This document shows, in pieces, positions 34,708 to 44,056 of a stretch of 64,000 bases of DNA. The notes beneath the pieces were generated by a model. That model was not told the DNA's origin and made no database searches. It saw only the letters and a list, made by a program, of their open reading frames with translations. How positions within the stretch are numbered: position 1 is the first letter of the stretch; every line of letters starts with the position of its first letter. The stretch is from Lodderomyces elongisporus. Its lineage: Eukaryota; Ascomycota; Pichiomycetes; Serinales; Debaryomycetaceae. The DNA lies in the NCBI RefSeq assembly GCF_030384665.1, contig NC_083673.1, positions 3,533,008 through 3,597,007 on the forward strand, written 5' to 3'. Made by a program: the position numbers and the translations under genes.

Positions 34708-37470
34708 CTATTTAGCCCGTGTCAAATCTTGCAACTTTTCCTTCAAAGCATTCTCCTTGTTTTCAATATACTTTAAGTTTTCCAAATGAAGATTCAACAA
34801 CTGAATAATCTCTTCGATAGAGTTCTTCTGACCATTATTGGAAGCGCTGGCTTTGGTTGCATCCATGCCTGGTAAGTTACTAATCATGTTCTTGTTGAAA
34901 ACATCACTGATGGAGTTGACTTCATTGATTAAAGTGTTTAAATTGTCTCCCAAACCATCCAATCTCTCATCCAACAACTCTGCATTATAGTATGCTCTTT
35001 CACGTAGCCTATCTGTTGCACTCATATTCGATGTCAAGTTGTAATTTGATTGCTGCTGTTGCTGATCGTCTTTGATCAATGGACCAGATGATGTATTTGA
35101 ACCTGCCGATGTTGCCGAGCCCGAAGTTAGTGCTTGTCGGCCACCATAGAGAGTAGCTGCTGCTGAAGCGGCTGAGGCGCCACTTCCGTTGTTCATTTCT
35201 ATATTGCTCAACAACAAATCAGTTTGTTGTTCATAGTTGTCCAAAACTCTCTCTAACTCATCCTGTTGATTCTCAACTAACAACAATTGCTGATCAATCT
35301 TCGACTCGAGCGCTTCTACTTCAATGGAATCTTGATTCAATTTAGTGATTGCATCTCCACTTTCACCCAATTTCAAATCCCACTGTTTCACTTTACTTGT
35401 ATAGTTTTCAAACAATTTACTTGTTGAGCTTAATTGCTTCGACCACTTCAAAATCAAATCGTCAAGATTCTTATTATCAATCGAAACAGCTATAGGTTCA
35501 ATCTTTGTTGGCTTCAAATTTGGCTGCGCTGAGTTGGTGCTGGTAGTAGTTGTAGTCGTAGTCGTAGTGTTGTTATTGCTACCGTTTGTCGTTGCTGCTG
35601 TTGTAGCAGAAAATCCACTTGGTTTTGTATCTGAACTTTCCTCTTTCTTAGCTCCAAACAGAAAACCTGTTGCGGGCTTATCTTTTGTTTCATCATCCTT
35701 CTTTGCTCCAAATGAGAATCCAGATGGTTTATCTTTTGAATCATCATCCTTCTTTGCTCCAAATGAGAATCCAGATGGTTTATCTTTTGCTTCATCATCC
35801 TTTTTTGCTCCAAATGAGAATCCAGATGGTTTTTCTCCTTCATCTTTCTTTGCGCCAAATAATCCCCCTGTAGAAGCTGGTTTTTCCCCTTCATCCTTCT
35901 TCGCTCCGAATGAGAACCCAGATGGTTTTTCTCCTTCATCCTTCTTTGCTCCGAATGAGAACCCAGATGGTTTATCTTTTGCTTCATCATCCTTCTTTGC
36001 TCCAAATGAGAATCCAGATGGTTTCTCTCCTTCATCTTTCTTTGCACCGAATGAGAACCCAGATGGTTTCTCTCCTTCATCCTTCTTTGCTCCGAATGAG
36101 AACCCAGATGGTTTATCTTTTGAATCATCATCCTTCTTTGCTCCAAATGAGAATCCTGTAGAAGCTGGTTTATCTCCTTCATCTTTCTTTGCACCAAACA
36201 ATTCTCCAGTAGAAGCCGGTTTTTCCCCTTCATCTTTAGTTGCGCCAAATGAGAACCCAGCTGGTTTCTCTCCTTCATCTTTCTTTGCACCAAACAATCC
36301 TCCAGTAGAAGCCGGTTTTTCCCCTTCATCTTTCTTTGCCCCGAATGAGAATCCCGCTGGTTTATCTTTCGCGTCATCATCTTTCTTTGCGCCAAATGAA
36401 AATCCAGTCGATGATGATGATGGTGGTGGTGGTGTAGACGTTGCAGATTTAGCGCCAAATAAGCCACCAGTGGATGCTGCAGGCGCAGTACCATCAGTCT
36501 TTGAGCCAAACAAACCACCAACACCAACACCATTGTTAGCAGTAGCAGTAGTAGTTGTATTTGAAGATGGTGCTGGGGCCGTGGTTGTTGTTGAATCTGT
36601 CTTGGCTCCAAAGAGTCCTCCAGTATTTGGATCAGCTTTAGCACCAAACAATCCACCTGTTGATGAAGCTGGTGCATTCAAAGTGGTAGAATTTGTGTTT
36701 GAATTGGAGTTTGAACCAAAGTTAAATGCAGGTGCAGGCGAGGCAGATGACTCGCCATCCTTTTTACCACCAAATCCTGTTAGAGGAGTTCCAGTTGTCG
36801 ATGATGATGTAGGAGCTGCAGAAGTGCTTGGATTATTAGAATTAGCGTTGGTGTTGGCATTGGTGTTGGCATTGGCGTTAGCACTGGGCTGGCCAAATAC
36901 TGATGATCCTGGCTGTGAAGTTGCAGAACTTCCAAATGCACCTTGTGATCCAAAACTTGGAGCGCTTGTATTAGCGCCAAATGCAGGAGCCTTGTTCTGT
37001 GTAGATGCAGAGCCAAAGAGTCCACCTGACGATGCTGCAGGTGCCGTTGTGGATGGGTTGTTATTTTGACCAAAGAGTGAAACAGTATTGGTATTAGTGC
37101 TGGTATTAGTGTTGGCATTAGCATTGGCATTGTTGGCATTGTTGTTATTGTTGTTTGTTTGTCCAAAGGGAGAAGGCTTGGCTCCAAATGCCGAATTGTT
37201 ACCAAATGCACCAAATGGGCTCGCATTCGATGTTTGCTGACCCGGTTGAGTTGTCTTGGATGCTCCAAATATCGAGCCCTGATTTGCATTTTGTGTGCCA
37301 AAAACATTTGAACCCGTTCCTGTTCCTGTTCCTGTTGTTCCTGACGTTGACGACGTTGGATTAGAGTTGTTACTGCCAAATATATTCAGCTGGTTGGTAT
37401 TCGAGTTGGCATTATTGCCAAACCCTGAGAATCCAGCTCCTGTATTCGATGAATTACCACTTCCAAACAT
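34708..37470 (-). CDS. NSP1: NSP1, FG-repeat nucleoporin
   Basis: This 920-residue protein is a central-channel nucleoporin. Residues about 1-290 carry GLFG-, FG- and SAFG-type repeats in an Asn/Thr/Ala-rich matrix. Residues about 340-620 carry a regular array of KPSGFSFGAKKDEGE-type FxFG repeats with charged spacers, the hallmark of Nsp1. The C-terminal segment (about 655-920) is the coiled-coil Nsp1 domain (PIAVSIDNKNLDDLILKWSK) that trimerises with Nup57 and Nup49 and also joins Nup82-Nup159. S. cerevisiae Nsp1 is 823 residues. A Gly/Ala/Ser- and Gln-rich insertion near 780-830 splits the coiled coil. The periodic repeats also create a long stop-free antisense frame that is not a gene. Confidence 0.96.
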   Translation of the reverse strand: MFGSGNSSNTGAGFSGFGNNANSNTNQLNIFGSNNSNPTSSTSGTTGTGTGTGSNVFGTQNANQGSIFGASKTTQPGQQTSNASPFGAFGNNSAFGAKPSPFGQTNNNNNNANNANANANTNTSTNTNTVSLFGQNNNPSTTAPAASSGGLFGSASTQNKAPAFGANTSAPSFGSQGAFGSSATSQPGSSVFGQPSANANANTNANTNANSNNPSTSAAPTSSSTTGTPLTGFGGKKDGESSASPAPAFNFGSNSNSNTNSTTLNAPASSTGGLFGAKADPNTGGLFGAKTDSTTTTAPAPSSNTTTTATANNGVGVGGLFGSKTDGTAPAASTGGLFGAKSATSTPPPPSSSSTGFSFGAKKDDDAKDKPAGFSFGAKKDEGEKPASTGGLFGAKKDEGEKPAGFSFGATKDEGEKPASTGELFGAKKDEGDKPASTGFSFGAKKDDDSKDKPSGFSFGAKKDEGEKPSGFSFGAKKDEGEKPSGFSFGAKKDDEAKDKPSGFSFGAKKDEGEKPSGFSFGAKKDEGEKPASTGGLFGAKKDEGEKPSGFSFGAKKDDEAKDKPSGFSFGAKKDDDSKDKPSGFSFGAKKDDETKDKPATGFLFGAKKEESSDTKPSGFSATTAATTNGSNNNTTTTTTTTTSTNSAQPNLKPTKIEPIAVSIDNKNLDDLILKWSKQLSSTSKLFENYTSKVKQWDLKLGESGDAITKLNQDSIEVEALESKIDQQLLLVENQQDELERVLDNYEQQTDLLLSNIEMNNGSGASAASAAATLYGGRQALTSGSATSAGSNTSSGPLIKDDQQQQQSNYNLTSNMSATDRLRERAYYNAELLDERLDGLGDNLNTLINEVNSISDVFNKNMISNLPGMDATKASASNNGQKNSIEEIIQLLNLHLENLKYIENKENALKEKLQDLTRAK
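35650..36470 (-). repeat. Coding tandem repeats of NSP1 FxFG units
   Basis: About 17 units encode FSFGAKKD or LFGAKKD followed by a short charged spacer (EGEKP, DSKDKP or EAKDKP). Units differ mainly by spacer type and synonymous changes, indicating ongoing duplication and exchange. Confidence 0.85.
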
Positions 37471-37930
37471 TGTCGTTATATACTATGAGATAACAGTGAT
37501 TACAATGGGGTGAAAAAGGGTAATGTGTGATTGATGGATGGATGAATGAATGAATGAATGAATCTGTGTTTTGACGGAGAAGAGGTTTTTTGTTTTTAGA
37601 ATGAAAGTGCTGAGCATGTTTACTTTGCACCTCGCATTAAATTTGGCGAAAAGAAAAGAAGAAAAGAAAAAAGAAAAAAAGGACTTTGCGGCATGCGCAA
37701 TTCACACAAGATTTCAAAATACTGACAAACTTAGAGAGAAGGAGATCAAGAAATTGACAACAGAGTGTATGAAAAATGAAAAATGAAAAAAAAAAGGAGA
37801 AACAGAATACAGATAACAATACAAAGATTGAGACCGAAGCTTACATAACAATAAATTTTGTTAAGCTATAAATTAATTGCCTCTTCTATATATCTGCTGA
37901 AATTAAAGATCAAATAAAGTTCAATCTTTT
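37471..37930. other. NSP1 upstream and GPM1 downstream region
   Basis: This 460 bp spacer has (GAAT)n near 37542-37562 and purine-rich tracts near 37650-37680 and 37785-37800. No gene is seen. Confidence 0.6.
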
Positions 37931-38677
37931 TTATTTCTTTTGACCTTGAGCGGCAACAGCTGCAGCACCTGCCTCAGCAGCTTCTGGGTCCAAGTAGTAA
38001 GCAGGCTTGGTTGGCTTCAATTTCTCGTCCAATTCGTAAACCAATGGAATACCAGTTGGGATGTTCAAACCAGCAATTTCTTCATCGGAGATGTTGTCCA
38101 AGTGCTTAACCAAGGCTCTCAATGAGTTACCGTGGGCAACAACCAAAACAACCTTACCGGCCAACAAGTCACCGGCAATTTCATCTTGCCAGTATGGCAA
38201 CAATCTGTCAATGACGATCTTCAATGACTCGGTCAATGGAACACATGCTGGGTCAATGTCGAGGTATCTTCTCTCGCCAACTTGTGAGTATTTGGCATCA
38301 GCCTCAATTGGTGGAGGTGGCACGTCAAATGATCTTCTCCAGGTTTGGAATTTTTCTTTACCGTACTTTTCCAAAGTAACAGCCTTGTCCAAACCTTGCA
38401 AAGCACCATAGTGTCTCTCGTTCAATCTCCATGATCTCTTGACTGGGAGCCACAATTGGTCAGCAGACTCCAAAGCAATGTCAGCGGTTTGAATGGCTCT
38501 TGACAATTTAGAAGTGTGGACAACATCAAGCTTGATTCCAGCTTCTTGGATCAATTCACCAGCTCTCTTGGCTTCTTTTCTACCGGTTTCTGACAATTTA
38601 ACGTCAACCCAACCGGTGAACAAGTTCTTTTCATTCCAGTCTGATTGACCGTGTCTAACTAAAACTAATTTTGGCAT
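37931..38677 (-). CDS. GPM1: GPM1, phosphoglycerate mutase
   Basis: Starting at [16 protein letters not shown], this is a 248-residue cofactor-dependent phosphoglycerate mutase that interconverts 3- and 2-phosphoglycerate in glycolysis. S. cerevisiae Gpm1 is 247 residues. The phosphoacceptor histidine is His9 in LVRHGQS, and the second catalytic histidine is in [15 protein letters not shown]. Also conserved are [15 protein letters not shown] and [15 protein letters not shown]. The frame stays open for 142 codons upstream, but that extension is Phe/Ser low-complexity sequence and unlike any Gpm1, so it is excluded. No in-frame CTG was found by hand; codon choice is strongly biased (TTG, GGT, CCA), as for a highly expressed gene. 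Confidence 0.97.
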   Translation of the reverse strand: MPKLVLVRHGQSDWNEKNLFTGWVDVKLSETGRKEAKRAGELIQEAGIKLDVVHTSKLSRAIQTADIALESADQLWLPVKRSWRLNERHYGALQGLDKAVTLEKYGKEKFQTWRRSFDVPPPPIEADAKYSQVGERRYLDIDPACVPLTESLKIVIDRLLPYWQDEIAGDLLAGKVVLVVAHGNSLRALVKHLDNISDEEIAGLNIPTGIPLVYELDEKLKPTKPAYYLDPEAAEAGAAAVAAQGQKK

Positions 38678-39158
38678 TGCTATGTGTCGAGATTTACTAT
38701 TCAGAGGAATTGAGCTGGAATAGAAAAAAAAAAAAAGAGGGGAAAGGGGAAAAAGGAAAAAGAGGAAAAAGAGGAAAGGAAAGAAGAAGGAGAAAAGAAA
38801 AAGTGTGGTTGTATTTACGGGAGAGTGGAAGGAATTCGCTGAAAAGATTGGGTGAGCATGTGTTGTGAATATTGTGTGTAGCCGGGTGTCTAAGGGTCGA
38901 AAAAAAAAATTAAAAAAAAAATGAAAAAAATGAAAAATGTATAGAGAAAATGAAAAAATAAATATAAATATAAACATAGAGTGTGCGCGAGAGTTTGTCT
39001 GTGACAAACAAAAAAAAAGCACGTGATATGAAAAGGAATTCAATGTTCCGATTGACCTTGTACAAAAGCATTCAAGATATCCGGTGAGTCTAAATTTTTC
39101 CACATTCTGATTTCTCCAGTTAAGCTGTACTCAATTAACCATAGTTTACTTGTGTTTA
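38678..39158 (-). promoter_or_regulatory. GPM1 promoter region with pyrimidine tract
   Basis: Read on the GPM1 strand, 38720-38800 is a long CT-rich tract close to the start codon, common in strong yeast glycolytic promoters. A CACGTG box lies at 39020-39025. A (AAATAT)-like AT-rich stretch lies near 38955-38975. Confidence 0.5.
39020..39025. promoter_or_regulatory. CACGTG E-box upstream of GPM1
   Basis: CACGTG lies about 345 bp upstream of the GPM1 start. This core binds bHLH factors such as Cbf1 and Tye7; Tye7 is a known glycolytic activator in Candida. Binding here is inferred. Confidence 0.4.
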
Positions 39159-39887
39159 TTAACTTCCGAATTGAAACTGGTTTTGGTTCTCAAGTCTGGT
39201 TTCTGTTGTTTTGTGGTCTGCTGGATTTGCCGCTTGTTCGTATAATGTCACCACGGGATCTCGATTCAATTCGGTAAACTCGCCTCGAAGCTCTATCAGG
39301 TGTATCCGCGATTGATCTTCGCTTTCGTCGTGGATGCTTTCAACAACCAAAGTCAACTGCTCAACGCCAGTGAATTTTGGACGAGATAAGTAATGCTCTA
39401 CAAAAGTATCTTCTGATTCAACAACAGTTTGTTGACCATCTTCGTCATCAATATCCGTTGCGAGACCTATTTGTGGATGGTTGATGGTTTGTGTGGGTTT
39501 CTTGCCTTCTAGATTATCGAAATCTATGGATGTATCGTTTTTGAATAGTTTAATCACTTTTGGACAATACTCTTCGCCATTGGTGCGCAAAATTAACGAA
39601 TATAATTTGACTGAACCATTGAGAAATGGAATAATGATAATCAATTGTTCATCACAGTCCGATCTTATCACAGGTTTAACTTCATATTTCGTTTCTGCAG
39701 ATTTAAAGATTCGTGCTAAATCTGATTTGGGGTTGGCCATATTCAAAGCTGATACTTTATCTAGATCAACTTTGGAGTTGAGTGATTGTGAGGATAAAGT
39801 AGGGATTGGTGCAACATGGTCGTGATCATGGCCATCGTGGTTGTGGTTATGACCATGGCCATGGTAATGTTCGTTTTCGCAAGACAT
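39159..39887 (-). CDS. PITH-domain protein (PITHD1-like)
   Basis: The start is placed at MSCENEHYHGHGHNHN, giving 242 residues. An upstream in-frame extension of 16 Lys-rich residues is left out because the His-rich N-terminus right after Met is typical of PITHD1 proteins. After the His/Asp-rich leader (2-26) comes a PITH domain, the same fold as the C-terminus of thioredoxin-like protein 1, which docks on the 26S proteasome. Conserved features include VIRSDCDEQLIIIIPFLNGS and an acidic region before the C-terminal strands. The cellular role in yeast is not established. The gene lies upstream of GPM1 on the same strand, separated by 481 bp. Confidence 0.85.
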   Translation of the reverse strand: MSCENEHYHGHGHNHNHDGHDHDHVAPIPTLSSQSLNSKVDLDKVSALNMANPKSDLARIFKSAETKYEVKPVIRSDCDEQLIIIIPFLNGSVKLYSLILRTNGEEYCPKVIKLFKNDTSIDFDNLEGKKPTQTINHPQIGLATDIDDEDGQQTVVESEDTFVEHYLSRPKFTGVEQLTLVVESIHDESEDQSRIHLIELRGEFTELNRDPVVTLYEQAANPADHKTTETRLENQNQFQFGS

Positions 39888-40342
39888 TTCTTTTTTTTTT
39901 TTTGGAGCAGAGAGAGCAGACTGATGTTTATGCACGTGTAGTGTATTTTGCGTGTTTGGTGTGTTTGGTGTGTTTGGCGTGTTTGGTGTGAATGATGAAT
40001 AGATTTAAAGAATACGTGATTGATGGGTAATGACACTTTTTGGTGAGCCAAAAGGGAGTCAATGATATTCTCATTTGGTAGCGTAGCTGAAGTAAACATG
40101 TGGGGTAAACTCGCCCATCGCTCAAGATGTATTCTTATACTAAAAAAATTTCTTGTACTCATTTTGCCTTTCGCCCCTTTTGCCAGTGAAAATAAGGTTA
40201 GACTGATTTTGTAAGAATAGAATAAGGGAAGAGGGGAAAAGGAAAGGAGGAAAGAAGAAAAAATTTCATTAACTACATTCACAATAAGCACTATATTCAT
40301 CTTCTCTATCTCTATTGAACTGGTTAAGCTTATATCAAAAAT
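39888..40342. other. PITH gene upstream region with 9-bp repeats and E-box
   Basis: This holds a poly-T/A tract right at the start codon, CACGTG at 39933-39938 (about 46 bp upstream of the ATG), four 9-bp repeats at 39952-39987 and a purine-rich tract near 40225-40265. No gene is seen. Confidence 0.55.
39952..39987. repeat. 9-bp direct repeat, 4 copies
   Basis: Four tandem units GTGTTTGGT, the third ending in C, lie 65-100 bp upstream of the PITH-gene start. Confidence 0.85.
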
Positions 40343-41668
40343 TTAAAGAGCTAATGAGCTGTATAAACAAACAAACATAACAATAACACCCCAAACGGTT
40401 AACGAAAGCGACAAGTATTTGACAGCCTTTTCAGCTTTTGAAGCGTCTACTTCTGAACCAATCAACTTGTAGCCAAAAAGACCTGGTAAGATGAATGAGA
40501 TAGACGTAGATCCCGTAGCACCCACAATTGCTAATATAAATGCAAACGACTTGACGGTAATTGCAAGAAAATACCCCACAACTAAAAGTGTTATTGTAAT
40601 TGCAATAAAAGTTTCTCTTGGGAATGGAACCACCACTTCTTTCATCTGCAACTCGGGATCATTTTCATTTTCATTTTGAACACTAGTATCTGGCTGGAGT
40701 AATTGCGTTGTCTCGTTAACTCTTTCTTCTACTTGAATAAACTTCTTTTTAGCTGCAAAGTAGACATTATTCACCGAGATTCTGGCTGGATGCAACATCA
40801 ATGGGAAAGAGAATAGTACCATAAACACAATGCAGAATCTTCCCAATGTTGTTGCCCAATTGGCGGGATACATCAAGATGATATTGCCACTTACATTGGC
40901 GCCAAATGTCAAGTACCCAGTCAATCCAACAATTATAAACAAAAGTGCTGCAAGAACTATGGCGAAATTAATCAACGAGACCAACTTGCCTATGGACTTG
41001 TCACGAGCTTCATTGATTATGGAAAACATATTTTGATGGCCAGTAAAGGCAAAAACAATGATTGAAAATGTGCTAAACACTGCTGTTGTGCTTGAAGGCC
41101 AATAACTTATAATGCCGTTTCTTGGGATATCGTTGGCAAACCAGTGGCCAACGACAAATAATGTGAGGTATGCAACAGCCACAAGACCCAATATGGATGT
41201 GTACTTTAAGGAGTCGAGGTTCTTCAAGAATGATAACGGCACAGTGGCTATTGTTGATGCAACGAGCCAAAAAAGTCTATGGTGTTTTTCGGCAACATGA
41301 GGTATATAGGTAACTATAGTTGGCATCAAGTCTCCAATCAACACCAAGTATGAGACGGCGCAGCCAAAGCATTGTATGGCAATTGCAATATCAAAGATGA
41401 CGGAAAGTTGTGGGTAAGTGATTTGACAAAGGTTGTAGAATGTAGCATTGCCCACAGGTGCGAATTTCGAGACAAGGGCCTGTAATACCAAGCCAAACCC
41501 CGAAGTTATGGCGGCAACAAGAATAATGAATGTGCCAAAGATGGATCCATCGGTTGAGTATGCCAATGGCATGGATAATAGGCCAGCGCCTATAATTGTT
41601 TTGATCAAATTGATTGAAGAGGACACCGTCGAAGCGCCATTTCCAATCACGGGATCAACAGATGGCAT
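40343..41668 (-). CDS. AVT-family vacuolar amino acid transporter
   Basis: This 441-residue protein has about eleven hydrophobic segments and the amino-acid/auxin permease signature at the N-terminus (SSSINLIKTIIGAGLLSMPL). It also has IVFAFTGHQNMFSIINEA in the middle, a variant of the AVT motif. Length and the short N-terminus fit the Avt5/Avt6/Avt7 branch, which exports acidic and other amino acids from the vacuole in exchange with the proton gradient. Substrate cannot be read from sequence. A hydrophilic, Asn/Glu-rich loop lies near residues 320-345. No S. cerevisiae paralogue is assigned because Avt5, Avt6 and Avt7 are too similar to separate by eye. Confidence 0.9.
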   Translation of the reverse strand: MPSVDPVIGNGASTVSSSINLIKTIIGAGLLSMPLAYSTDGSIFGTFIILVAAITSGFGLVLQALVSKFAPVGNATFYNLCQITYPQLSVIFDIAIAIQCFGCAVSYLVLIGDLMPTIVTYIPHVAEKHHRLFWLVASTIATVPLSFLKNLDSLKYTSILGLVAVAYLTLFVVGHWFANDIPRNGIISYWPSSTTAVFSTFSIIVFAFTGHQNMFSIINEARDKSIGKLVSLINFAIVLAALLFIIVGLTGYLTFGANVSGNIILMYPANWATTLGRFCIVFMVLFSFPLMLHPARISVNNVYFAAKKKFIQVEERVNETTQLLQPDTSVQNENENDPELQMKEVVVPFPRETFIAITITLLVVGYFLAITVKSFAFILAIVGATGSTSISFILPGLFGYKLIGSEVDASKAEKAVKYLSLSLTVWGVIVMFVCLYSSLAL

Positions 41669-42893
41669 TTTCTATGGAAAACAATAGTAGGAAACAACAA
41701 AAGAAAAATATTGAATGAAAAGAAAGAAAAAGAAAGAAAAAGCAGAAAGAAAAAAGAAGTTTTCCTTGAAAAGACTGATTTCGGTTGATGGAGTAATGAT
41801 TAGCTTTAAGAGTAATGGATCACAAATATGATTGATTGCTCATGCTATGTATACTTTTGAGTAATAAAAAATAATATATATACATATATGTATAGCATAT
41901 TTAGATTTAGTTTTTATTATGAAAAAAATTTCTTTATTTTTTGTATTTTTGTATTGCTTAAAAAGAGAGACGAAAACGGAAAGTGGAAAATGGAAAACGG
42001 AATTTGACGTTGAAGCCACAACTTTTGCATTTGCTTCTTTATTTCTCTTCCTTCTTTTGTTTGAAAGTTCAAGTTTTACTTTGCTTAATCTTTAAATGTA
42101 TTAAATGATATTATCTTTCAGAAGGTTTGGTTTAATACTTGCATTCTATTGAACTTCGCTTTTAATCTTATTGTTTCTTAACCTGAACTTATGTGATTAA
42201 AGCTTGATAAATGAAATAAGAAATAAAAAAAAAAAAAAATAGAAAAAGATGTTTCAATTCTTAATCAGCTGGTAAAAGTTTATTTAGGCACAGGGTCTGT
42301 TCAATTCGAAATGATGAATCTCTCTGAAACTTTATTCGTGTAGACTATTTGCGAGATAACTACTTTCAAGCATATCAAGAATACTAAAATCTTTCTCTAT
42401 AATCGTATAAATTAAATTTATAACTTTGTAACAAATTATTCAGAATTATAGCTTGGTAAATTGCCCTGTGGTATGCTTTGCTTAAAGACATTTGTACCAC
42501 GTGACTTTTGGAGCACTCTTTTCCCATAATGCTCTGAAAAGAAGGCAATATATTTTTACATATACTGTATAAATAGATATACATGAATAGAAAAAGGAAA
42601 AGAAAAAGAAAAGTAGAAAAAAGGAAGAAGGGATAAGCAAGCAGTGGTCCAAAAGACAAAAAACGGTATTCTTGTAAAATAAACTCCGGGACATGAACGA
42701 ACAGTATTGCGGTCAACGGCGCTTCCAGCAGAAACTAAAAACAATGTAACAACTTCCAATAAATACTTTGCAATGCATGATAATACAAAAAGAGCAAAAT
42801 AGAAACAGGAGGTGTTGATCATATATTTAAGAAGCAAATAGGGTAAAGCAAAGGGAGATAAAAATGTAAAATAGAAGACCAAATTGTAAACTT

Positions 42894-42968
42894 AATGGGG
42901 CAAACCAAATGGGGCAAACCAAATGGGGCAAACCAAATGGGGCAAACCGAATGGGGCAAACCAAAAGG
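42894..42968. repeat. 14-bp minisatellite, about 5 copies
   Basis: The unit is CAAACCAAATGGGG. Four full copies run 42901-42956, the last with one substitution (CCGAAT), flanked by partial copies on each side. Confidence 0.9.
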
Positions 42969-43555
42969 AACAAAGATTGAAAATAAAATTGGAAAACTTT
43001 TTCTTCGTGGGCAAAACAAAAATTTATAAAAAGATGGAAAAGAAATTTGTCCAAGCCAATGGAATGGTAATTTTTTTGCAAATGTAGCCTAAGAAAAGAC
43101 TCTACGTCATAGGATGAGTTTTTGGCAAGCGCATTAGTAGGTAAGTAATTGAGTTGGTAAATGCAAGATCACTCGTAACCATTACTCTCCTAGTATCAAC
43201 TTCTCTAAATGAAAAAAAATTTCAAAAAAAAAGTATATACCCTGTGCTAAAGCAGAGTTTGCTATAATAGAACAAGCACATGTAAGTTCGGGTGAAGCAT
43301 ATATATTCTTCTTCTCTCTGTATGTATGTGTATATATATATATATACTTAGTACATGTGTGTTTAATGACAATAGCAATGTTAATAAAAACTAATGAATG
43401 CTAAGCTTCAATTAAATTGTACCAAACTACACTCCAAACGTCACTAAGCGCGAGTATAATATTTTATATATATATTTTTTATGTTTTATATTTTTATATT
43501 ATTTTTTTTTCTCTTGACAATAAAAAATATAATAAGCCAGAAGGAAAGAAAGAAA

Positions 43556-43580
43556 GTGAGTGAGTGAGTGAGTGAGTGAG
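43556..43580. repeat. (GTGA)6 microsatellite upstream of HOG1
   Basis: About six GTGA units followed by a G-run lie roughly 480 bp upstream of the HOG1 start. A related GTGA/GCGA array lies just after the HOG1 stop. Confidence 0.85.
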
Positions 43581-44056
43581 GGGGGGAGAGAGAGAATGAA
43601 AGTAAGATATACACCAAAACATCACTTTCTCCTTCGAAAAAAACAAAAAACATAATCAGCACTCAATCTTTTAACTTTTCCTTTTTCTTCTCTAAAATTT
43701 TGTTGTTTTTTGTTTTCTACTAAATTCATATTTCTGATTGATACAGAAACTGAACATATATACAAGTGTTTGTTGAAATAGAAACTTATTGCTTCTCAGA
43801 TAAAGGATTTTTTTTTGCCACTCCCGATTAATTCTTAAAATTGGAGAAAGAAACTAGCAGCATCAAACAACTTAAACAGAGACTTTAAATCTATCCTATT
43901 ACAACCAGTCTCCTTTTTTTTTTTTTTTACTCACCACCATTTATTTTTCTTTGGATTTTGCCATCTTTAAGAAATCAAAGTTAACGTATACAAAATTACA
44001 GTGATACATTCCTAGATACCCTTCACTTTCTAATTTACTAATACAAAATTAAAAAC

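Larger units (their letters stand above)
41669..44056. other. 2.4 kb divergent region upstream of the AVT gene and HOG1
   Basis: Both neighbours start outward from this region. It has an A-run near 42227-42240, CACGTG at 42498-42503, a 14-bp minisatellite at 42894-42968, (TA)n runs near 43331-43346, a (GTGA)6 run at 43556-43580 and poly-T before HOG1 (43914-43928). The minus-strand frame through the minisatellite has no ATG. No tRNA or transposon end is recognised. Confidence 0.6.

Noticed and set aside
35534..37069. A 511-codon stop-free frame on the plus strand opposite NSP1
   Set aside because: It mirrors the periodic FxFG codons of NSP1, has repeat-derived composition, and NSP1 itself is unmistakable on the other strand.
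38678..39103. A 142-codon N-terminal extension of GPM1
   Set aside because: It is Phe/Ser/Pro low-complexity, unlike any phosphoglycerate mutase, and GPM1 begins precisely at the conserved [11 protein letters not shown].
42819..43081. Phe/Pro-rich frames on the minus strand over the 14-bp minisatellite
   Set aside because: The longest frame begins at TTG and its repeats follow the DNA repeat; no domain is recognised.
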